Of a DNA stretch of 64,000 bases, positions 8,960-16,270 are shown piece by piece. This DNA comes from CAYLUN01 sp964386865 (GTDB lineage Bacteria > Verrucomicrobiota > Kiritimatiellia > RFP12 > UBA1067), in contig CAYLUN010000011.1 in assembly GCA_964386865.1 (NCBI GenBank), positions 1 to 64,000 on the forward strand. The letters are read 5' to 3'. Numbering within the stretch: position 1 is the stretch's first letter; the number at the start of each line of letters is the position of its first letter. The position numbers were made by a program, and so were the translations under genes. The notes under the pieces were generated by a model, which made no database searches, was not told where the DNA came from, and worked only from the letters and a program-made list of their open reading frames with translations.

Positions 8960-10153
8960 ATGAAGTTTCGGCTGGCGGTGGGGGCGATGATGTGTGCGGC
9001 GGCGGTGTGTGCGGGGACGTACAACCACGACGTGAATGTGGCGGAGGAGTTTCGCGCGCGCGACGGGCTGCCGAACGTCTTCGCGAAGCTGCAGGCCGGC
9101 GGGCCGGTGCGGATCGCCTACTTGGGTGGCAGCATCACGGCGGCGGCGGGCTGGCGCCCCAAGACGCTCGCGTGGTTCAAGCAGCAGTACCCGAAGGCCG
9201 AGGTCATCGAGATCAACCCCGCGATCTCGGGCACGGGCTCGGACTACAGCGCCTGCCGCCTGCAAGGGGACGTGCTTGCGCAGAAGCCGGACCTGGTCTT
9301 CCTGGAGTGCCGCGTGAACGGCGGAGGCGGCTACGAGGCCAAGTCGGTCGAGGGCGTGGTGCGCCACGTCTGGAAGGACAGCCCGAGTGCCGACATCTGC
9401 TTCGTCTACACGCTCCACCAGAACATGCTGAAGGATCTGCAGGCCGGCAAGACGCCGTGGTTCGGGCCGATCCAGGAGACGGTCGCGAACGCCTACGGCA
9501 TCCCGACCATCGACCTCGGCGTGGAGATTGCGGCGCGCGAGAAGGCGGGCTCGCTGATTTTCAAGGGCGATGCGCCGGTGGAGGGCAAGCTGGTCTTCTC
9601 GAAAGACGGCGTGCACCCCGGCGACGAGGGCCACGCGGTCTACTGCGAGGTCATCGCGCGCTCGATGCTGAAGATGGCGGCGACCGGTAAGGTCGGGCCG
9701 CACGCGCTGCCCGCGCCGCTCGAGGCGACCTGCTGGGAGGAGGCGACGCTGCTGCCCGTGACCGGCGCGGCGCTCAGCGCGGGCTGGGCGCCGGTGGACA
9801 CGGAGAAAGACCCCGTCTACACCGAGAGCCGCGGGCGCACGCACGCGATGCTGCGCGGCGCGGTCAAGTGTGACCAGGCAGGCGCGAGCGCGACAATCCG
9901 GTGGAGCGGCACGGTGGCGGGCCTCAGCGACATCCCATACGGCGAGCCGTGCGTGATCGAGGCGGTGGTGGACGGCGGCGCGCCGATCATCGCGAAGCGC
10001 ACCCAAGCGGAGAAGACCCGGCACGCGCGCTTCTGGTACCTGCCGGAGCAGAAGCCCGGCGAGCACACGGTCACCTTCACGGTCAAGTCGCTGCCCGCCG
10101 GGCAGTCGTGCTATCTGGGCCAGTTCCTGATCGTCGGCCAACTGGTGCGCTGA
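8960..10153 (+). CDS. Secreted SGNH/GDSL hydrolase with C-terminal beta domain
   Basis: Exported esterase-like protein of 397 residues. ATG 8960 is preceded by AAGGGGATACGAG and starts a signal peptide (MKFRLAVGAMMCAAAVCAG); the in-frame ATG at 8912 overlaps the upstream gene and lacks this. Block I is YLGGSITAAAGW with Ser58, and KDGVHPGDEGH provides Asp216 and His219. The core ends near residue 240. About 150 residues of probable beta structure follow (QKPGEHTVTFTVKSLP near the end), perhaps a binding module. It differs from the SGNH protein at 6649-7368 in size and motif context, so the two are not a recent duplication. The natural ester is unknown. Confidence 0.8.
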   Translation: MKFRLAVGAMMCAAAVCAGTYNHDVNVAEEFRARDGLPNVFAKLQAGGPVRIAYLGGSITAAAGWRPKTLAWFKQQYPKAEVIEINPAISGTGSDYSACRLQGDVLAQKPDLVFLECRVNGGGGYEAKSVEGVVRHVWKDSPSADICFVYTLHQNMLKDLQAGKTPWFGPIQETVANAYGIPTIDLGVEIAAREKAGSLIFKGDAPVEGKLVFSKDGVHPGDEGHAVYCEVIARSMLKMAATGKVGPHALPAPLEATCWEEATLLPVTGAALSAGWAPVDTEKDPVYTESRGRTHAMLRGAVKCDQAGASATIRWSGTVAGLSDIPYGEPCVIEAVVDGGAPIIAKRTQAEKTRHARFWYLPEQKPGEHTVTFTVKSLPAGQSCYLGQFLIVGQLVR

Positions 10154-10205
10154 GCGTGGCGCGCGACGCAGATGTGGGCCGGCCGGCGGTCGGCACGACG
10201 CGCGG

Positions 10206-10673
10206 TCAGTCGGTTCGTTGCGCTTTCTCCGGTTTCAGGCTGGCAGGTTGGAAGACGAGGCCAGTTTGATCCCGAATCTCCCCTTGGCGATTGATGGCGG
10301 ACGCGTCGGGCGCGTCGCGCGGGGGCAGAGGGTGCGCCGTCTTGCGGATGTAGGCTGGCGGCTCAGCTGCTTGGAGCAAGGCCAGAATGGCAGGCGCGTC
10401 GCGCGCGATTTCCAGCGCCGAGTGCTCGATGTCGTCGCCCCACGTCGTGACGTCGCGCTGAGCGCCGTGCTTCAGTAGAACCGTGACGCCGTCGGCCGAG
10501 CGATTGCGCACCGTCTCGAAGAGCAGTCCCCACCAAACGCCCCACGTATCTGTAAAGAGCGAGCGATCATTCAGGTGTGTGGGGTCGAGTTCTAAAAGCA
10601 GGTCGAGGAGGTCCCAGTTCTGCTCGTCGCAAGCGCTTTTGAGATGAGCGCGCGTGACAGTGAAACTCGGCAT
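10206..10673 (-). CDS. Small ankyrin-repeat-like protein
   Basis: A 155-residue cytoplasmic protein without signal peptide. Residues about 10-100 look like two or three degenerate ankyrin repeats: HLKSACDEQNWDLLDLLLEL, then GLLFETVRNRSADGVTVLLKHGA, then HSALEIARDAPAILALLQAA. The C-terminal 50 residues are polar and proline-rich. The start at 10673 has GGAGG six bases upstream; the longer frame to 10754 lacks such a site. Ankyrin repeats mediate protein contacts, but no partner is visible. The next minus-strand gene is 288 bases upstream, so co-transcription is not obvious. Confidence 0.65.
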   Translation of the reverse strand: MPSFTVTRAHLKSACDEQNWDLLDLLLELDPTHLNDRSLFTDTWGVWWGLLFETVRNRSADGVTVLLKHGAQRDVTTWGDDIEHSALEIARDAPAILALLQAAEPPAYIRKTAHPLPPRDAPDASAINRQGEIRDQTGLVFQPASLKPEKAQRTD

Positions 10674-10961
10674 ACAAGTCCTCCGGGCACGTGGTCGGGT
10701 GCTGCGTGTTGAGAAGTAGTCTCGCTCTTTTCCTTCGGTTTGTCGAGGGGCCAAATGTAAACGTCAGACCTTAGCCTCTTAACCGTGTAGGTCTTTGTCC
10801 AATTCGCTATCGCTATCGGGATCGGTATCGTTCCCTCGCGAGGGCACGCCGAACGCTTCTCGTGTCAAAGCCCTGCGGTGTTCGATCCGGATAGCGATCC
10901 CGATTTCGATTTCGATGTTCCAACGTCAGCGGACAGGCTGAGGCGCGGGTGCGCCGATTGC

Positions 10962-11621
10962 CTAAGACGCTTTGTTGGGCTCTCCGGTTTGTTTCAATAG
11001 CATGACGTCGGGAAGGTTTTCCCACAGAGAGTCAGCCGTTACATGTCTTCTTAACGCCTCCACAACGACGGGTAAAGGATCGGCCCAGATCTCGGGTAGA
11101 TTCGCTTCGCCAAGAAATGATGCCGGGAAAGCCAACTGTTCCATGGGCGGAGTAAATTGAGCATTGATGTCTTTGCGGTTCCCTCGGGGATCAACCCGAT
11201 ACCAGCCAAAGGTAGGCAGGAAGATAACGTTCAGCCCGTGAAGCGAGTAAGGTTCACCATTGTCATCTCGACTCAACCGCTGATAACAGAGGCCCGCCGG
11301 GATTCCGTTGGCACGCAGCAGGGCGGCGAGCAGATGGCTTTTGGCGTAGCAATAGCCACTGCCTTTGAGAAGAACATCGGATGCCGAACACGTTACCGGT
11401 TCAAGTCTGAAATCTCGAGAATGCCTGATTTCATCACGTACCCACTCGAAACACGTCTTGGCGATGATAACAGGATCTTGGATGCCGGATGCGATGGACT
11501 GCGCACGAGCCAGCACGTCGGGATGTTTCCAATCAATCACATCACATGATTTCAGAAACTGCTTCATTCTGGTTTCAATTGTCATCTTCTTTTTGCCCAA
11601 TGTTTTCTGGTCGGCTGACAC
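10962..11621 (-). CDS. Transglutaminase-like cysteine protein
   Basis: About 219 residues, cytoplasmic by absence of a leader. The family's Cys-His-Asp triad is visible in order: GSGYCYAKS (Cys91), YSLHGLNVI (His128) and YRVDPRG (Asp144), counted from the GTG at 11621. An internal ATG at 11585 would give 207 residues; neither start has a strong ribosome binding site. Such proteins are peptidases or amidases more often than crosslinkers in bacteria, and the substrate is unknown. Base composition is visibly less GC-rich than the neighbours, and the gene lies beside an AT-richer gap, so recent acquisition is possible. Confidence 0.75.
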   Translation of the reverse strand: MSADQKTLGKKKMTIETRMKQFLKSCDVIDWKHPDVLARAQSIASGIQDPVIIAKTCFEWVRDEIRHSRDFRLEPVTCSASDVLLKGSGYCYAKSHLLAALLRANGIPAGLCYQRLSRDDNGEPYSLHGLNVIFLPTFGWYRVDPRGNRKDINAQFTPPMEQLAFPASFLGEANLPEIWADPLPVVVEALRRHVTADSLWENLPDVMLLKQTGEPNKAS

Positions 11622-11875
11622 AATTTCCGACGTTCAATCCAACCGTGGGGTGAGATTTTCATGTTTCTTGGTAATAATCAAGGCCGTTTTGCGTCTATTT
11701 GGCCCATGCTGACACAATTCATGGTTTTTAACCCTATTAGGCCGCAGCGGCCCAATAGGGGGGGGATGGGGAAACGGGTGTGGAGAGAGGTAGGAAGTAA
11801 GAGGTGAGAAGTAATAAGGAGGGGAGGTGGAGGGATCGCTCAACGCTCAACGCCGAATGCCCAACGCTGAAATGG

Positions 11876-11898
11876 GCGGCCGGCTCGTAGCGCCGGCC
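11876..11898 (+). repeat. TCGTAG-loop hairpin, copy B3
   Basis: Perfect 8-bp stem CGGCCGGC/GCCGGCCG around TCGTAGC, followed by TAC. Compared with copy B1 the stem has a G-to-C change that is compensated on the other arm. Confidence 0.65.
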
Positions 11899-12149
11899 GT
11901 ACGGGCTGGGGCCGGAGGGTGGGCGGCAGGCTTCGTAACCGGAGTAGAGGACGTGTCGGCGGTGATCTTACGCATGTGCTGAACAAGCCGGGGGTGTCGG
12001 TGCACAGCCCGCTGGATCAGTTGGGGTGAGGGGCGTGATTTGGGATTGGGGATTTTAGATCATAGATTTTAGACGTGGGATTTGGGAGAATGGGAACTCG
12101 CGAGCGGGGAAGGTTCAAAGAGAGAGGAACGCTCGACGTTCAGGTTGGG

Positions 12150-12176
12150 AAGCGCCTGACGGCGCCACTACGAACG
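12150..12176 (+). repeat. 27-bp GCGCC hairpin repeat, copy C1
   Basis: Contains GCGCC-TGAC-GGCGC followed by CACTAC. It matches 25 of 27 bases of the reverse complement of 16097-16123. Confidence 0.6.
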
Positions 12177-12223
12177 AGAGAACGCACGAGGTTAAACGCG
12201 AGACGCAAGTGAGGGACGAAGCC

Positions 12224-15079
12224 ATGCGGAAGTGTGTGATTGGGGCGGTTGTCGGATTGCTTCAGGCGGGCGCCTTCGGCGCGCCGATCAGCACGGCGGT
12301 GACGAACAGCGCGGCGCCGATCGCGTTCGAGCGCGCGGGCGCGCTGGTGGGCGCGGCGGTGTTCGGCCATCCCGGCACGTATGACGGGATCCCGTTCGCC
12401 GAGTGGCGCCCGTCGGGCCGGTCGCCGTTTGCTCTCGGCGACGGCGTGTACGTGGTCATGGACTCCAACGGGTACCCGGTGACCGACCTCGGCGGAGGCG
12501 GGCCGTATCAGACGGAGCTGTACGCGAGCGGGGACGGCGCGCAGACGCTGACCTTCACGGGCCTGGCGACCAACAAGACCTACGCCTTTCAGTTCGCGCA
12601 CTTCGAGAAGCGCGCGGGCGACTGGTCCCGCTATGAAGGCGACCAAGTCTTCATGACCGCCGACAGCTGGTCAGCCAAGCAGCGGCTCGTGTTCGGGCCG
12701 GGCAAGACCGGCGAAGCGGCGTGCAACTACGCGCTGCTCACGGTCACCGTGACGGACACGCCCAGCCTGTGCTACACGATGCCGAGGCCCGGCGCGCGCG
12801 GCCCGTCGATGAACGGGTTCAGCGTTCGCGTGGTCGGCGTGCAGCCGCCGTCCTCGGCGGTGCCGCCGCGCGCGCTGCCCGCGCGTACGGCGAACCTGAA
12901 GCTGCCGGCCGACATCAGCGAGGTGCTGTTTGTCAAGCGCCTCACGTACTCGGCCAACCACTACTACACCGAGTATGTGAACAGCGCGTGGACGCCGGGC
13001 GGCAACCTGTGCCTGCTGGACGTGAAGAGCGGCGCGGTGCGCGAGCTGGTTCCGGCAATGGCCTCGGGCGTGTTCGAGCGCTTCGACCTTTCGTTCGACG
13101 CCAAGCGCGTGGTGTTCGCCTGGAAGAAGGGGCCGCAGGACGGCTACCGGATCTACGAGGTCGGCGTGGACGGCAAGAACCTGCGGCAGCTCACGTTCCC
13201 GCCGCCGGAGGAGGCTGAGCTGGAGCGTCGGTATCGGGTCGACCCCAACTATCACCACGGGACCGATGATTTGTCGCCCTGCTACGTGCCTGACGGCGGC
13301 ATTGTCTTCATCTCCACGCGCTGCCAGTTCGGCATCCTGTGCGACGCGCCCGACAATTTCACGACCACGGTGCTCTACCGCATGGACGGCGACGGCAAGA
13401 ACCTGGTGAAACTGAGCAACAGTTCGGTCAGCGAGACCGGGCCGTCGATGCTGCCGGACGGCCGCGTCCTGTACACGCGCTGGGAGTACGTGGACAAGGG
13501 GGCCGTCAGCGTGAAGGGGCTGTGGGCGATGCGGCCCGACGGGACGGCGTCGGTCGAGGTCTACGGCAACGACATCGCGCTGCCGCCGACGCTGAACTTC
13601 GGGCGGGCCATTCCGGGACTGTCGCAGGGCTACGTGGTGATGGGCGTGCCGCACTATCCGCAGAGCAGCGTGGGCACCGTGATCCGGCTGGACCTCACCA
13701 AGCCGATCCGGTCGCGCGAGCCGATGACGTGGATGACGCCGTACGTGGACATCCGGACTGAGGGCGGATTCCATTTCGAGGACGCGGCGGGCACGTGGGA
13801 CAAGGACGCCAAGGGGGTCGGCCCGCTGTTCGCGGACGCGTATCCGCTTTCGGCCGCGCTCTTCCTCGTGGCGCACAAGCCGAAAGGGCCCGCGTGGAAC
13901 GCCGCCGCCGGCTACGGCCTCTACCTGCTCGACGAGAGCGGCGCGGTGTGCGAGCTGTACCGCGACCCCGCGACCTCGTGCTGGCGGCCGGTGCCGCTGC
14001 GCGCGCGGCCGGTGCCGCCCGTGCCCTCGACGCCCGTGAACGCGGAGCTGGCGGCGCGCGGCGAGGCGGCGTGCATGGTGGCTGACGTGTACCACGGGCT
14101 CGAAGGCGTGCCGCCCGGCACGGTTAAGTACCTCCGCGTGCTGGAGCAGGTGCCGCGGCCGTGGGCGGCGCAGAACAAGGACAACAGCGACGAGTACGAT
14201 CAGCAGCACATCGTGGTCTCCAAGGACACGCATCTGGGGCTCAAGGTCCAGCACGGGGTGGTGCCGGTCGAGGCCGACGGGTCGGCGCACTTCGTGGTTC
14301 CGGCCGACGCGAACATCGTCCTGCAGGCGCTCGATGAGAACGGGTTCGCGCTGCAGACCGAGCGCACCTTCGTGAACTACCGGCCGGGCGAGGTGCGGGC
14401 GTGCATCGGCTGCCACGAGACGCCCGAGAGCGCGATGGCGCAGGGCGACAAGGTGCGCGAGAACCGGCTCGCGTTCCGGCGCGCGCCCTCGCGGCCCGGG
14501 CCGCAGGCGGGCGAGGCGCGGGGGCCGCGGCCGCTGCACTACGCGACGGACGTGCAGCCGCTCTTCGACCGGCGCTGCGTGTCGTGCCACGGCGGCGGAG
14601 AGAAGCTGGCGGGCGGGCTGGACTTGCGCGGCGCGCCGACGCAGAAGTTCTGCGTCTCGTACGAGTCGCTGGTGCCCGAGCGCCGCAAGGGCAAGGACAA
14701 CCGCGACCGCGGCCTGCTGGGGCTGGTGATCGGCGAGAACCACCCCAAGACCGGCAACGTCGACTACCTGCCGGCGGGCTCGCTCGGCGCGCGCACGAGC
14801 GTGCTGGGCGCGCTGCTGAGCCGGGGGCGGATCGCGCTGGCCGACCCGGCGCAGCGCGCGCGGGCGGAGCGGCTGGCCAAGGGCCACGCGCAGGTTTTGG
14901 CGAAGCTGACGGACGCCGAGACGCTGCCGGTGATGAATTGGATTGACACCAACTGCCAATATTACGGAAGCTATTGGGGAAGGCGGGACTTGCGCCATCA
15001 GGGCGCGCCGGATTTCAGGCGCGTGCCGACCTTCGAGGAGGCGCGGAGCCAGCGGCCGCCGGAATGGGCCGTTCGGTAG
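12224..15079 (+). CDS. HzsA-related exported beta-propeller protein with two c-type haem motifs
   Basis: Exported protein of 951 residues resembling the alpha subunit of hydrazine synthase, a family widespread in PVC bacteria with no link to anammox. ATG 12224 follows GAGGGACG and starts a signal peptide (MRKCVIGAVVGLLQAGAFGA). Residues about 20-205 are a beta-rich N-terminal domain. From about residue 220, WD/TolB-like repeats form the propeller (FISTRCQFGILCD, TGPSMLPDGRVLYTRWEYVD). Two CXXCH haem sites are visible: CIGCH at 727-731 and CVSCH at 785-789, the second in a short cytochrome-like segment (DVQPLFDRRCVSCHGGG). No other redox subunits are nearby. A periplasmic electron-transfer or small-molecule role is inference. 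Confidence 0.8.
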   Translation: MRKCVIGAVVGLLQAGAFGAPISTAVTNSAAPIAFERAGALVGAAVFGHPGTYDGIPFAEWRPSGRSPFALGDGVYVVMDSNGYPVTDLGGGGPYQTELYASGDGAQTLTFTGLATNKTYAFQFAHFEKRAGDWSRYEGDQVFMTADSWSAKQRLVFGPGKTGEAACNYALLTVTVTDTPSLCYTMPRPGARGPSMNGFSVRVVGVQPPSSAVPPRALPARTANLKLPADISEVLFVKRLTYSANHYYTEYVNSAWTPGGNLCLLDVKSGAVRELVPAMASGVFERFDLSFDAKRVVFAWKKGPQDGYRIYEVGVDGKNLRQLTFPPPEEAELERRYRVDPNYHHGTDDLSPCYVPDGGIVFISTRCQFGILCDAPDNFTTTVLYRMDGDGKNLVKLSNSSVSETGPSMLPDGRVLYTRWEYVDKGAVSVKGLWAMRPDGTASVEVYGNDIALPPTLNFGRAIPGLSQGYVVMGVPHYPQSSVGTVIRLDLTKPIRSREPMTWMTPYVDIRTEGGFHFEDAAGTWDKDAKGVGPLFADAYPLSAALFLVAHKPKGPAWNAAAGYGLYLLDESGAVCELYRDPATSCWRPVPLRARPVPPVPSTPVNAELAARGEAACMVADVYHGLEGVPPGTVKYLRVLEQVPRPWAAQNKDNSDEYDQQHIVVSKDTHLGLKVQHGVVPVEADGSAHFVVPADANIVLQALDENGFALQTERTFVNYRPGEVRACIGCHETPESAMAQGDKVRENRLAFRRAPSRPGPQAGEARGPRPLHYATDVQPLFDRRCVSCHGGGEKLAGGLDLRGAPTQKFCVSYESLVPERRKGKDNRDRGLLGLVIGENHPKTGNVDYLPAGSLGARTSVLGALLSRGRIALADPAQRARAERLAKGHAQVLAKLTDAETLPVMNWIDTNCQYYGSYWGRRDLRHQGAPDFRRVPTFEEARSQRPPEWAVR

Positions 15080-15102
15080 GGACGTTGCCTCGTCGCGGGC
15101 GC

Positions 15103-15123
15103 GGACGGCAGGGGCTGCCGTCC
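15103..15123 (-). repeat. GGACG-type hairpin, copy A2
   Basis: Exact reverse complement of the hairpin at 3435-3455, including the adjoining CTAC. A GTAGGGACG at 15076-15084 forms a second, outer pairing arm with CGTCCCTAC at 15119-15127. Confidence 0.7.
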
Positions 15124-15156
15124 CTACCGGGCGGGGCTGGGGCGCTGCGGCTTCGG

Positions 15157-15188
15157 CTCGCGCTGGAGGGCCCGCCTCCGTGCGGGCC
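15157..15188 (+). repeat. GAGGG-arm hairpin repeat, copy A5
   Basis: A 32-base unit: arm CTCGCGCTGGAGG, then stem GGCCCG, loop CCTCCGTG, stem CGGGCC. An inverted copy at 33981-34012 differs at two positions. A further copy at 34032-34063 has the same arm and loop but a different paired stem. Confidence 0.65.
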
Positions 15189-15261
15189 GCGGACGCGTCA
15201 GGCCGCCGGTTCTTGGAGCCGAGAAGACTGTGTGTAACGAACAAACAAAGGAAGAACAGAG

Positions 15262-15963
15262 ATGAATACGAGAGCGATGATGGGTGCTTTGGGTGTGGCG
15301 GCGGCGCTGGCGCTGGCGGGCGGGTGCGCGTGCCCGATGAAGTCGTGTTGCCCGATGGCGGCGAAGAAGGGTTCGGTCGCCTTCGATAACGCCTCGTTCT
15401 ACGGCAAGGACGGCAAGTTCGACGCCGAGAAGGGCAAGGACGCGGTGATGGCGCTGGCCGCCTATCACGGGTATCCGACCTTCCCGGGGATGCGCGAGCA
15501 GATCTGGGTCTCGGACTACAACACCGGGCAGTTTATGAAGCTCGGGCTCGCGGCGATCATGTTCAAGAACAACGAGGAAGACCGCTACATGCTGATGGAC
15601 CTGTTCCTGATGCCCGGGCAGATGCTGCCGGAGCACTGGCATGAGGACGGCGACAAGAATCCGGCCAAGCGCGAGGGCTGGCTGGTGCGTTGCGGGCTCT
15701 CGCACATCGTGGGCGAGGGCGAGCCGAACCTGGGCGCCGGCGTCACGGTTCCTGCGATCCACATGAATGGGACGGTGACGGTGAAGCACGAGACCGTGGC
15801 TAAGGCGGGCACCTTCGTGCCGCTGTCGCGCGTCTACTCGCGCCACTGGCAGCTGGCCGGGCCCGAAGGCGCGATCATCACGGAGGTCGCGAACGTCCAC
15901 ACCGACAGCGCCGTGCGCCACTCGGACAAGGCGCTCAACGACTTCTTCCTCGGCAAGAAGTAG
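15262..15963 (+). CDS. Cupin-type lipoprotein, D-lyxose-isomerase-like
   Basis: A 233-residue protein with a lipoprotein-type leader (LALAGGC, Cys22), so probably exported and lipid-anchored. The core looks like a single cupin: MLPEHWHEDGD offers metal ligands His125 and His127, followed by KREGWLVRCG, then by VPLSRVYSRHWQLAG and EVANVHTDSAV. These blocks resemble the cupin of D-lyxose/D-mannose isomerases, but a cytoplasmic isomerase would not carry a lipobox, so the activity is uncertain. AAAGGAAG upstream of ATG 15262 supports the start. The HzsA-related gene ends 182 bases upstream, separated by two hairpin repeats. Confidence 0.65.
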   Translation: MNTRAMMGALGVAAALALAGGCACPMKSCCPMAAKKGSVAFDNASFYGKDGKFDAEKGKDAVMALAAYHGYPTFPGMREQIWVSDYNTGQFMKLGLAAIMFKNNEEDRYMLMDLFLMPGQMLPEHWHEDGDKNPAKREGWLVRCGLSHIVGEGEPNLGAGVTVPAIHMNGTVTVKHETVAKAGTFVPLSRVYSRHWQLAGPEGAIITEVANVHTDSAVRHSDKALNDFFLGKK

Positions 15964-16017
15964 GCGGCCTAGAAATGGGCGATTCTCTGGCGAGCGTCCA
16001 CGCGAGCCGTATCGCTA

Positions 16018-16146
16018 CAGCAATTCTAAATTTGACCCGCCGCGCGCTGTGAGAAGGCTCTCACGAGCCCACAAACGGAAACGCCTCGCTTTCGCACGTT
16101 TGTAGTGGCGCCGTGAGGCGCTTTCTAGTCAAATTCAGAATTGCTG
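16018..16146. mobile_element. 129-bp MITE-like element with 19-bp terminal inverted repeats
   Basis: Left end CAGCAATTCTAAATTTGAC and right end GTCAAATTCAGAATTGCTG are inverted repeats matching at 18 of 19 positions. Inside are a GTGAGA/TCTCAC hairpin, an ACAAACG/CGTTTGT pairing and the C-family repeat at 16097-16123. Flanking nonamers GTATCGCTA and GTGTCGCAG match at six of nine positions, which neither proves nor excludes an old target duplication. It has no coding capacity. Confidence 0.55.
16097..16123 (-). repeat. 27-bp GCGCC hairpin repeat, copy C2
   Basis: Read on the minus strand it matches 12150-12176 at 25 of 27 positions. The hairpin GCGCC-TCAC-GGCGC keeps its stem and the following CACTAC. 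It lies inside the 129-base TIR element. Confidence 0.6.
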
Positions 16147-16197
16147 GTGTCGCAGGGCCATGCCGGCCGCACATCAGGTAAAACCGATTTCGCGTGT

Positions 16198-16220
16198 CGG
16201 CGGGCTCGTCGCGCCCGACG
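16198..16220 (+). repeat. TCGT-loop hairpin, copy B4
   Basis: Arms CGGCGGGC and GCCCGACG pair at seven of eight positions around TCGTCGC, followed by TACTG as in copy B1. Confidence 0.55.
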
Positions 16221-16270
16221 TACTGTGCGCGGGCCGTCCGTCCGATCGCCAACCTCCGGGTGCCCGATTC

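Larger units (their letters stand above)
11622..12223. other. 600-base gap with small repeats, no gene seen
   Basis: The left half is AT-richer than the window. Visible structure includes GCTGACACAATT at 11613 and 11708, a TCGTAG-loop hairpin at 11876-11898 and, near the right end, a 27-base repeat (12150-12176) shared with 16097-16123. No reading frame with credible features was seen. Confidence 0.5.
15964..16270. other. Gap between convergent genes with TIR element and hairpin
   Basis: Both flanking genes end here. The gap holds a 129-base element with 19-base inverted ends (16018-16146) and a TCGTAG-loop hairpin (16198-16220). No gene is seen. The hairpins could serve as a shared terminator, but no T-tract follows them. 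Confidence 0.55.

Noticed and set aside
10801..10920. ATCG-rich inverted repeat between minus-strand genes
   Set aside because: The pairing is interrupted and looks like low-complexity ATCGNN text; no second copy was found, so it is not listed as an element.
12224..15079. True hydrazine synthase subunit (anammox)
   Set aside because: No partner subunits or other anammox genes; the family is common in PVC bacteria without anammox.
12671..15244. Minus-strand open frame of about 857 codons opposite the HzsA-related gene
   Set aside because: Arg/Ala/His-rich low-complexity translation typical of the complement of a high-GC gene; no motifs or ribosome binding site.
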